NCBI RefSeq assembly: GCF_902459665.1
Contig: NZ_CABPSL010000001.1
Coordinates: forward strand, 806,001 to 870,000
Reading direction: 5' to 3'
DNA length: 64,000 nucleotides
From: Pandoraea cepalis
Lineage (GTDB): Bacteria; Pseudomonadota; Gammaproteobacteria; Burkholderiales; Burkholderiaceae
The first letter of the stretch is position 1; each line of letters begins with the position of its first letter. Shown here in pieces: positions 57,725-64,000 of this stretch. The position numbers were made by a program, and so were the translations under genes. Below the pieces are notes generated by a model. The model searched no databases. It worked only from the letters and a program-made list of their open reading frames with translations, and had not been told where the DNA came from.

Positions 57725-57739
57725 TGTAGAATTTCTACT
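57725..57739. promoter_or_regulatory. HexR-type box TGTAGAATTTCTACT upstream of edd
   Basis: TGTA-N7-TACT, with a perfect GTAGAA-T-TTCTAC core (57726-57738), 57 bases before the edd start. Spacing from the first box is 129 bases centre to centre. Binding would cover a likely edd promoter. Confidence 0.65.
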
Positions 57740-57795
57740 AAACTCCGCTCCGAATCGCACCTACCCTGGGTGCGTCGCAATTTCCGTTCCCCGGC

Positions 57796-59631
57796 ATGAT
57801 GTCTGAGCAAAAGAAGCCCCTGCACCCGACCGTAATGGCCGTCACGGCGCGCATTGCCGCGCGCAGCCGCGACACGCGTGCGGCGTATCTGGCTCGCGTC
57901 GACGCCAGCGCCGGACGCTTCCCGCAGCGCGGCGCGCTGTCCTGTGCCAATCTGGCGCACGGATTCGCCGCCATGCCGGCCAATGACAAGCTCGTCCTGC
58001 GCGAACAGCGTCGTCCGAACGTCGGCGTCGTCACGGCTTACAACGACATGCTCTCGGCACATCAGCCGTATGAGTCGTATCCGACGCGTTTGCGCGAAGC
58101 CGCGCGCAAGCTTGGCGCCACGGTGCAGGTCGCAGGCGGGGTGCCGGCGATGTGCGACGGCGTCACGCAAGGCAACGCAGGCATGGAGCTATCGTTGTTC
58201 TCGCGCGAGATCATCGCCATGAGTACGGCGGTCGCGCTCTCGCACAACATGTTCGATGCCGCGCTGATGCTCGGTGTTTGCGACAAGATCGTGCCGGGTC
58301 TCGTGATCGGTGCCCTGCAATTCGGTCATCTGCCGACGATTTTCGTGCCGGCCGGTCCGATGGCGAGCGGCTTGTCGAACGACGAGAAGGCCAAGATCCG
58401 CCAGGCGTATGCCACGGGCAAGGTCGGCCGCGACGCGCTGCTCGAAGCCGAGTCGCAGGCCTATCACGGCGCAGGCACCTGCACGTTCTACGGCACCGCC
58501 AACAGCAATCAGCTCCTGATGGAAATCATGGGCCTGCACCTGCCGGGCGCGGCCTTCGTGCATCCGCACATGCCGCTTCGCGACGCACTGACCGACGCCG
58601 CCCTCGCGCGCGTGCTGGCCATCGGCGCCGACGCGCCCGACTACACCCCGATCGGCCATGTGGTCGACGAGCGTGCCGTCGTCAACGGCATCGTCGGCCT
58701 GCTGGCCACGGGCGGTTCCACCAATCACACGCTCCATCTGGTGGCGATGGCCCGCGCGGCGGGCGTCATCATCGATTGGGACGATTTCGATGCGTTGTCG
58801 GCCGTGGTGCCGCTCATGGCGCGCGTCTATCCGAACGGCAAGGCCGACGTGAATCATTTCCACGCGGCGGGTGGCATGGGCTTCCTGATCGGCGAATTGC
58901 TCGACGCGGGCCTGCTGCACGACGACGTCAAGACCGTGGCCGGTCCGGGCCTCGCGCGCTACCGCGCCGAGCCGTGGCTGTCGCCCGATGGACTGGCGTG
59001 GCGCGCCGGTAGCGCCTACAGTGGTGATCGTGACGTCCTGCGCGGCCATGCCGAACCGTTCGCCCCCGATGGCGGATTGCGGCTCATGCACGGCAATCTG
59101 GGACGCGGCGTCATCAAGGTGTCGGCGGTCAAGCCGGAACATCGGCGCGTGGCCGCAACGGCACGCGTATTTGCGTCGCAGGAAGCGGTTCAGACCGCGT
59201 TCGACGCCGGTGAATTGCGTCGCGACGTGGTCGTGGTGCTGCGTGGCCAGGGGCCGCGCGCCAATGGCATGCCCGAGCTGCATCGCCTCACTCCGCTACT
59301 CGGTGTTTTGCAGGACGAAGGGTTTGCGGTGGCACTCGTGACCGATGGCCGGATGTCCGGCGCCTCGGGCAAGGTGCCCGCCGTGATTCACGTGTCGCCT
59401 GAAGCATCGGGCGGCGGCCCGCTGGCACGGGTGCGCGACGGCGATCTGATCGTGCTCGACGCGAACGCCGGCATGCTGCACGCCGAGGTGGCCCCGCAGG
59501 CGTGGGAGGCGCGTGAGATGGCAGAAGTGCCGGTCTCGGGCGACGACACCGGGCGTCTGCTCTTCGGTCACATGCGCGCGGCGGTGGGCGCGGCAGAAGC
59601 CGGCGCGTCCGTGTTCTTCGGTTCTGAGTGA
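57796..59631 (+). CDS. edd: Phosphogluconate dehydratase
   Basis: A 611-residue IlvD/Edd-family Fe-S enzyme that dehydrates 6-phosphogluconate to KDPG. Recognisable are [17 protein letters not shown] near residue 78, [18 protein letters not shown] near 116 with a cluster-ligating Cys, CDKIVPGL near 162, [20 protein letters not shown] near 303 and [18 protein letters not shown] near 515. Length is that of classical Edd. ATG 57796 (or 57799 directly after) is the start. eda follows 36 bases after the stop. Confidence 0.97.
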   Translation: MMSEQKKPLHPTVMAVTARIAARSRDTRAAYLARVDASAGRFPQRGALSCANLAHGFAAMPANDKLVLREQRRPNVGVVTAYNDMLSAHQPYESYPTRLREAARKLGATVQVAGGVPAMCDGVTQGNAGMELSLFSREIIAMSTAVALSHNMFDAALMLGVCDKIVPGLVIGALQFGHLPTIFVPAGPMASGLSNDEKAKIRQAYATGKVGRDALLEAESQAYHGAGTCTFYGTANSNQLLMEIMGLHLPGAAFVHPHMPLRDALTDAALARVLAIGADAPDYTPIGHVVDERAVVNGIVGLLATGGSTNHTLHLVAMARAAGVIIDWDDFDALSAVVPLMARVYPNGKADVNHFHAAGGMGFLIGELLDAGLLHDDVKTVAGPGLARYRAEPWLSPDGLAWRAGSAYSGDRDVLRGHAEPFAPDGGLRLMHGNLGRGVIKVSAVKPEHRRVAATARVFASQEAVQTAFDAGELRRDVVVVLRGQGPRANGMPELHRLTPLLGVLQDEGFAVALVTDGRMSGASGKVPAVIHVSPEASGGGPLARVRDGDLIVLDANAGMLHAEVAPQAWEAREMAEVPVSGDDTGRLLFGHMRAAVGAAEAGASVFFGSE

Positions 59632-59667
59632 CGTGCCGGTCACGTCGCTGCATTCAAGGAAAACGTA

Positions 59668-60294
59668 ATGGACATCAATGACATCGTTCGTGCCGGCCCC
59701 GTGGTTCCGGTGCTCCAGTTCGACAGCGTCGAGCAGGGCGAGCAGGTCTCTCGCGCGCTGCTCGCGGGCGGCGTGCGAGTTCTCGAAATCACGCTGCGCA
59801 CCCCGGCCGCGATGGACGTCATTCGCCATGTGGCGGGGCTGTCCGACGAACTGATTGTCGGCGTGGGCACGCTCACGCGCCCGGAAGAAATGGCGCAGGC
59901 CGTAGCGGCCGGCGCGCGCTTCGGCGTCTCACCGGGCTACACGAGCGCGCTGGGCGCGGCGGCCAGGGCAGCAGGTCTGCCGTTGCTGCCGGGCGTGGTG
60001 ACGCCGTCCGACATTCTCGCGGCGCTCGCCGATGGCTACGACACGGTGAAGTTCTTCCCGGCCGAACCGTCGGGGGGCGTGCCGATGCTCAAGGCGCTTT
60101 ACGGCCCGTTCCGGCACGTGCGTTTCTGCCCGACGGGCGGTATCAGCGCCGAGTCGGCGCCGTCGTATCTCGCGCAACCCAATGTGGTGTGCGTGGGGGG
60201 ATCGTGGCTCACCCCCAAGGCGCTCGTGGACGCGCAGGACTGGGACGGCATTACGCGTCTCGCGCGAGCGGCGACTGCCTTGCCGCGCCGCTAG
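59668..60294 (+). CDS. eda: KDPG/KHG aldolase
   Basis: A 208-residue class I aldolase splitting KDPG into pyruvate and glyceraldehyde-3-phosphate. The catalytic Glu is in RVLEITLRTPAAMDVI near residue 40, the Schiff-base Lys in DTVKFFPAEPSGG near 129, and GVGTLTRPEEM near 71 is typical. AAGGAAAACG precedes ATG 59668. It is second gene of the edd operon, completing the Entner-Doudoroff branch. Confidence 0.97.
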   Translation: MDINDIVRAGPVVPVLQFDSVEQGEQVSRALLAGGVRVLEITLRTPAAMDVIRHVAGLSDELIVGVGTLTRPEEMAQAVAAGARFGVSPGYTSALGAAARAAGLPLLPGVVTPSDILAALADGYDTVKFFPAEPSGGVPMLKALYGPFRHVRFCPTGGISAESAPSYLAQPNVVCVGGSWLTPKALVDAQDWDGITRLARAATALPRR

Positions 60295-60346
60295 GCAACA
60301 CCGGTTTCATCGAAGCAACGCATCACATCCCACAATTCCAATAATC

Positions 60347-60373
60347 GGGCGCAAGCCCTTCGGGCATTCGCCC
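60347..60373 (+). other. Stem-loop between eda and the gluconate permease gene
   Basis: GGGCG pairs with CGCCC and, inside it, GCCC pairs with GGGC around a TTC loop, with symmetric 3-nt internal bulges (60347-60373). It ends 25 bases before the permease start and has no T-run, so it is an intercistronic structure rather than a terminator. Confidence 0.45.
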
Positions 60374-60398
60374 ATCTAGCCAAACGAGGAGACCCCCC

Positions 60399-61754
60399 AT
60401 GGTCGCGGTGCAAGGCAACTTGCTGCTGGTGTACGCGCTAGTCGCGGTAATCGCGCTGATTCTGCTGATCGCGCGTTTCAAACTGAATCCGTTCATTACG
60501 CTGATCGTCGTCTCGCTCGTGCTCGGGCTGGCGGTGGGCATGCCGATGGGGGGAATCGTCAAGGCGTTCGAGACAGGCGTGGGCAACACGCTGGGGCACA
60601 TTGCGCTGGTGGTGGGGCTTGGCACGATGCTCGGCAAGATGATGGCCGAGTCGGGCGGGGCCGAGCGCATTGCGCGCACGCTCATCGGCGCTTTCGGTGA
60701 GAAGAACGTGCACTGGGCGATGGTCGTGATCGCGTTCATCGTCGGTCTGCCGGTGTTCTTCGAAGTCGGTTTCGTGCTGCTGATTCCGATTGCGTTCAAC
60801 GTCGCCAAGCGGACCGGTACGTCGATGGTGCTCGTGGGCATTCCGATGGTGGCGGGCCTGTCGGTCGTGCACGGCCTGATTCCGCCGCACCCGGCCGCGT
60901 TGCTCGCCGTGACCGCCTACAACGCGGACATCGGTCACACCATCATGTACGCGCTGATCGTCGGCATTCCGACGGCGGCCATTGCCGGCCCGCTGTTCGC
61001 AAAGCTCATGGCGCGCCACGTGGTGCCCAATCCGGACAATCCGCTGCTCTCGCAGTTCGTCGAAAAGGACCGTGCGCTGAACGAACTGCCGGGCTTCGGC
61101 ATCACGCTGTTCACGATCCTGCTGCCGGTGATCCTGATGCTCATCGGTAGCTGGGCCGACCTGTTCTTCGCGCCGAAGACGTTCGCCAACGAATTTCTGC
61201 GCCTGATCGGCAACTCGGTGATGGCGTTGCTGATCGCCACGCTCGTGAGCTTCTTCACGTTCGGCAAGCAGCGCGGTTTCAATCGCGACCATATCCTGAA
61301 GTTCACCAACGAGTGTCTGGCGCCGATCGCCACGATTACGCTGGTGGTGGGAGCGGGCGGCGGTTTCGGGCGTATCCTGATGGACAGCGGCGTGTCGAAG
61401 GCGATCGTCGATGTCGCGACGAACGCCCACCTCTCGCCGCTGCTGTTGGGCTGGCTGGTGGCGGTGCTGATTCGTATCGCGACGGGCTCGGCCACGGTGG
61501 CCATGACCACGGCGTGCGGCATCGTCGCACCGATCGCGGCGGCCGCCGGTGCCACCGTGAAACCGGAATTGATGGTGCTGGCCACGGGCGCGGGCTCGCT
61601 GATCCTGTCGCACGTCAACGACGGCGGCTTCTGGCTGGTCAAGGAATATTTCAACATGACCGTGCCGCAGACCTTCAAGACCTGGACGGTGTGCGAGACG
61701 ATCATTTCGGTTGTGGCGTTGCTGCTGACGCTCGGCCTCGCCACGGTGGTGTGA
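60399..61754 (+). CDS. Gluconate:H+ symporter, GntP family
   Basis: A 451-residue GntP-type permease with about twelve hydrophobic helices. Family motifs include LVSLVLGLAVGMPMGGIVKAFETG-like N-terminal region (residues about 33-56), GLPVFFEVGFVLLIPIAF near 125 and a C-terminal ILSHVNDGGFWLVKEYFNMT near 405. It imports gluconate. GAGGAG lies 11 bases before ATG 60399. Next to edd-eda and gntK it supplies the substrate for the pathway. GntT, GntU or GntP names all fit by function. Confidence 0.93.
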   Translation: MVAVQGNLLLVYALVAVIALILLIARFKLNPFITLIVVSLVLGLAVGMPMGGIVKAFETGVGNTLGHIALVVGLGTMLGKMMAESGGAERIARTLIGAFGEKNVHWAMVVIAFIVGLPVFFEVGFVLLIPIAFNVAKRTGTSMVLVGIPMVAGLSVVHGLIPPHPAALLAVTAYNADIGHTIMYALIVGIPTAAIAGPLFAKLMARHVVPNPDNPLLSQFVEKDRALNELPGFGITLFTILLPVILMLIGSWADLFFAPKTFANEFLRLIGNSVMALLIATLVSFFTFGKQRGFNRDHILKFTNECLAPIATITLVVGAGGGFGRILMDSGVSKAIVDVATNAHLSPLLLGWLVAVLIRIATGSATVAMTTACGIVAPIAAAAGATVKPELMVLATGAGSLILSHVNDGGFWLVKEYFNMTVPQTFKTWTVCETIISVVALLLTLGLATVV

Positions 61755-61824
61755 GGTAGCGATGCAGGGCGTGCAACAGCGTCAATACGCTGACGCGAGT
61801 CAGCCGGTTACAAGGAGGCGAGCC

Positions 61825-62358
61825 ATGATCGTCGTGGTAATGGGCGTATCGGGCAGCGGCAAGAGCACGGTCGGGCAACGACTTGCCGAGCGTCTGGGCT
61901 GCGGGTTTTCCGACGCGGATTCGTTTCACAGCGCCGCGAACATCGAAAAGATGCGGCGCGGTGAGGCGCTTAACGACAACGACCGCGCCCCGTGGCTGGC
62001 GGCGATTCGCGAGGCGATCGTCGCGCGCCGCGTGGCGGGGCGTCACCACGTGTTCGCGTGTTCGGCGTTGCGCTCGCGCTATCGCGACGTGCTGGGCGAG
62101 CACGACGGCGACGTCGTGTTCGTCTACCTGAAGGGGGCCCCCGAGGTGATCGGCGAGCGCCTGGCGTCGCGTGGCGGGCATTTCTTCGACCCGGCGCTGT
62201 TGCAAAGCCAGTTCGACACGCTCGAAGAACCGCGCGACGCGTTGGTGATCGACATCCGCGAGTCGCCCGACGCCATCGTCGAGACGCTGTTGCACAAACT
62301 CGCCGCCTGCCCAGGTGGCGCGGCGCTGACGCCGGCCGGGTCGGCGCGCGTACAATAG
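61825..62358 (+). CDS. gntK: Gluconokinase
   Basis: A 177-residue kinase making 6-phosphogluconate from gluconate. The P-loop is GVSGSGKSTVGQRLAERLG at residues 7-25, followed by DADSFHSAANIEKMRRGEALNDNDRAPWL (positions 34-62), the GntK signature, and ACSALRSRYRD near 80. AAGGAGG precedes ATG 61825. It lies 70 bases after the permease and completes the edd-eda-gnt set, so the operon runs from extracellular gluconate to pyruvate and glyceraldehyde-3-phosphate. Confidence 0.95.
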   Translation: MIVVVMGVSGSGKSTVGQRLAERLGCGFSDADSFHSAANIEKMRRGEALNDNDRAPWLAAIREAIVARRVAGRHHVFACSALRSRYRDVLGEHDGDVVFVYLKGAPEVIGERLASRGGHFFDPALLQSQFDTLEEPRDALVIDIRESPDAIVETLLHKLAACPGGAALTPAGSARVQ

Positions 62359-62407
62359 CGGTTTATTCCCTCCGCCGGCACTTCGCGTGCCGGTCGTACG
62401 CATCGAA

Positions 62408-63739
62408 ATGGCTTCCTTCGAATTCTTCGCGCCCTGTCCTCGCGGACTGGAAGAGGCGCTCGCCGCCGAATTGGCAGAGCTGGGACGTCTGGCGCCCGTG
62501 TCGGTGGGCAAGCAGGTGCCCGGTGGCGTGCATTTCGCCGGTCCGTGGGCCGCCGGCATGGCCGCCAACCTGCATTCGCGCATCGCGAGCCGCGTGCTGC
62601 TGCGCATCGCACAGCAGGCGTACCGCACCGAACAGGACATCTACGACTTCGCCTTGCGTCAGCGCTGGGAAGAGTGGTTTTCGTCTCAGCAGACGCTGCG
62701 CGTGGACGTCACCGGCATCAAGGCGCCGGTGCGCAGCCTCGAATTCGTCACGCTGCGGATCAAGGACGCTGTGTGCGACCGCCTGCGCGAGAAGACCGGC
62801 GCGCGGCCGAACATCGATACGTCGCAGCCCGACGTGCGGGTGTTCGCCTTCCTGACCGCCACCGACGCTACCCTCTATCTCGATACTTCGGGCGAAGCGC
62901 TGTTCAAGCGCGGCTGGCGCCTGGACAAGGGGGCGGCCCCGCTGCGCGAGAATCTGGCTGCGGGCATTCTGCGTCTGGCCGGCTGGCGCACCGACACGGC
63001 GGCCGACATGGTGCTGTACGACCCGATGTGCGGCAGCGGCACCTTCCTCGCGGAAGCGGCGCAGATTGCGCTGGGCGTGCCCGCGGGTGCCGAGCGCCGC
63101 TTTGGCTTCGAGAAGCTCAAGGGCTATGACATCACGGCATGGCAGGCGCTGAAGGTGCAGGCCACCGAAGCGCAACGCGATGCCCGCGTGCGCGGTGTGC
63201 CGCCGACGATTTTCGGCAGTGATATCTCGGGCGACATGCTGGCCAAGGCCCGCGCCAACCTGGAGCGTGCGGGCGTGGGCGACATCGGCCTCAAGCAGGT
63301 GGATGCGCGCGATATGTCGCCCCCGGTGGATCGACCGGGCATCATCGTCGCCAATCCGCCGTACGGCGAGCGTATCGAAGTGCGCGGACGTCGCGGATCG
63401 CGCGACGCCGATGACGGCGACGAATCGCCGGACATGCAGGGCAATCGCGGCGGTCAGTTCCAGCGCAATCAGCCGGACGGCGTCGACGCGGCGTTCTTCC
63501 GCGCCTTCGGCGACGCGCTCAAGCAGCGCTTCACGGGCTGGAGTGCCTATCTGCTGACGGCCGACATGAGTCTGCCCGGACAGATGCGTCTGCGCGAATC
63601 GCGTCGTACGCCGCTGTTCAACGGCGCGCTCGAATGCCGTCTGTTCCGCTTCGACCTGATTGCCGGCTCGGTGCGCAAGCGCGCGGAAAGTGAGGGCAAG
63701 AGCGAAGGCAAGGACGAGGCGGGCGCGCCGCAAGCGTAA
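62408..63739 (+). CDS. THUMP-domain 23S rRNA methyltransferase (RlmL N-half-like)
   Basis: A 443-residue class I RNA methyltransferase. The THUMP RNA-binding domain occupies about residues 45-155, followed by a Rossmann methyltransferase domain with DPMCGSGTFLAEAAQ near 206 and the catalytic NPPYGERIE near 317. This corresponds to the m2G2445-forming half of E. coli RlmL; the second (RlmK) domain for m7G2069 is absent. A polar low-complexity insertion (RRGSRDADDGDESPD and more, about residues 328-358) sits directly after NPPYGERIE. The tail is also Lys/Glu/Ala-rich. ATG 62408 gives MASFEFFAPCPRGLEE. Confidence 0.92.
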   Translation: MASFEFFAPCPRGLEEALAAELAELGRLAPVSVGKQVPGGVHFAGPWAAGMAANLHSRIASRVLLRIAQQAYRTEQDIYDFALRQRWEEWFSSQQTLRVDVTGIKAPVRSLEFVTLRIKDAVCDRLREKTGARPNIDTSQPDVRVFAFLTATDATLYLDTSGEALFKRGWRLDKGAAPLRENLAAGILRLAGWRTDTAADMVLYDPMCGSGTFLAEAAQIALGVPAGAERRFGFEKLKGYDITAWQALKVQATEAQRDARVRGVPPTIFGSDISGDMLAKARANLERAGVGDIGLKQVDARDMSPPVDRPGIIVANPPYGERIEVRGRRGSRDADDGDESPDMQGNRGGQFQRNQPDGVDAAFFRAFGDALKQRFTGWSAYLLTADMSLPGQMRLRESRRTPLFNGALECRLFRFDLIAGSVRKRAESEGKSEGKDEAGAPQA

Positions 63740-63766
63740 GCGAATCGTCTCGTTCGACGTTACGAC

Positions 63767-63792
63767 AAAGACCGGCGGCCGCCGGTCTTTTG
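63767..63792. terminator. Palindromic terminator, bidirectional
   Basis: A perfect 24-bp palindrome, AAAGACCGGCGG and its exact inverse, occupies 63767-63790 and continues into TTGC. It can end the rRNA methyltransferase gene (plus) and the convergent gene entering from the right (minus). Confidence 0.78.
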
Positions 63793-63818
63793 CTTTGTGC
63801 GCGACGGGCGCGTCGTGG

Positions 63819-64000
63819 CTACTGGTCGGTGGCGGGAGACCAGGCGACCCGCCTGGCTGAAGGGGGGGCAAGTGATGCAGGTGGTGCAGGTGGTGCAAGC
63901 GATACCGCCGATGCGGCTTGCGTCTCCCCGCGTCGCTGCGCCGCCAGCGTTGCGAGGCGCACGCGCAGTTCGCTCGGCGAGACCCGAGCGCGCTCTGGAT
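63819..64000 (-). CDS. C-terminal fragment of an unidentified minus-strand gene
   Basis: A frame open from the right window edge ends in TAG at 63819-63821. The 60 visible residues read as a C-terminus: SPSELRVRLATLAAQRRGE followed by an Ala/Pro-rich repeat (LAPPAPPASLAPP) and RRVAWSPATDQ. The Ala-Pro segment derives from a small DNA repeat GCAGGTGGT at 63877-63896. No family can be named. The convergent palindromic terminator supports a real gene end. Confidence 0.4.
   Translation of the reverse strand, partial: PERARVSPSELRVRLATLAAQRRGETQAASAVSLAPPAPPASLAPPSARRVAWSPATDQ

Noticed and set aside
63767-63790. Perfect 24-bp palindrome as an operator
   Set aside because: It lies between convergent 3' ends, forms a stem flanked by A and T runs, and is better explained as a bidirectional terminator.

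Overview
The window is GC-rich chromosomal DNA from a betaproteobacterium. Gene content and order (ubiE/ubiJ/ubiB block, fmdB-DUF502-aspS-nudB-clsB, rplM-rpsI-argC-erpA, anmK-M23-tyrS-dtd, gltIJKL, pyrC-DUF3025-rnpB) match what I remember of Burkholderiaceae, and Pandoraea or a close relative is my best guess; the genus is inference from memory, not a search. Almost all of it is core or conserved chromosome. I see no insertion sequence, prophage, CRISPR array, tRNA or rRNA gene.

Layout. 1-2.8 kb: a minus-strand two-gene molybdenum hydroxylase operon of the IorAB type. 3.4-17.0 kb: a plus-strand run with a giant FAD/Fe-S oxidoreductase, a CPA1 Na+/H+ antiporter, a HIT protein, a DUF971 protein, ubiquinone biosynthesis genes (ubiE, ubiJ, ubiB) around a Tim44-like protein, a TPMT-like methyltransferase and a sodium:solute symporter. 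17.1-21.9 kb: fmdB-type zinc ribbon, DUF502, aspS (with residues of the non-discriminating type), nudB, clsB. 22.1-29.7 kb: a TetR-controlled beta-oxidation cluster (acyl-CoA dehydrogenase, fused HAD/enoyl-CoA hydratase, thiolase, enoyl-CoA hydratase) facing a thioesterase gene. 29.9-32.9 kb: an Atm1-like ABC exporter and a LysR regulator. 33.1-37.8 kb: glutamate dehydrogenase and the gltIJKL glutamate/aspartate importer, a functional unit for uptake and deamination of acidic amino acids.

37.8-45 kb: a class II glutamine amidotransferase, pyrC, DUF3025, the RNase P RNA, an OsmC protein, a candidate small RNA, rplM-rpsI, argC and erpA. 45-51 kb: anmK and an M23 peptidase (cell-wall recycling and remodelling), tyrS, dtd, a Raf-kinase-inhibitor-like protein and a histidine phosphatase. 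51-54.1 kb: an MpaB/DUF2236 oxygenase-like gene and ruvC-ruvB, with no ruvA between them. 54.4-56.6 kb: a HemJ-like membrane protein, a 2-hydroxychromene-2-carboxylate isomerase-like protein and a 2-hydroxyacid dehydrogenase. 56.6-62.4 kb: a gluconate/Entner-Doudoroff module (hexR divergent from edd-eda-gntT-gntK) with two HexR-type boxes between the divergent genes. 62.4-64 kb: an RlmL-like rRNA methyltransferase and the 3' end of a convergent gene.

The protein-coding content is mostly conventional. The most interesting material is non-coding: a promoter-to-terminator unit upstream of rplM that looks like a roughly 96-nt sRNA carrying two UCCUCC motifs, perfect dyads in front of gdhA, gltI, the TetR gene and the fmdB gene, an 11-bp minisatellite where the -35 region of rnpB should be, and the missing ruvA.
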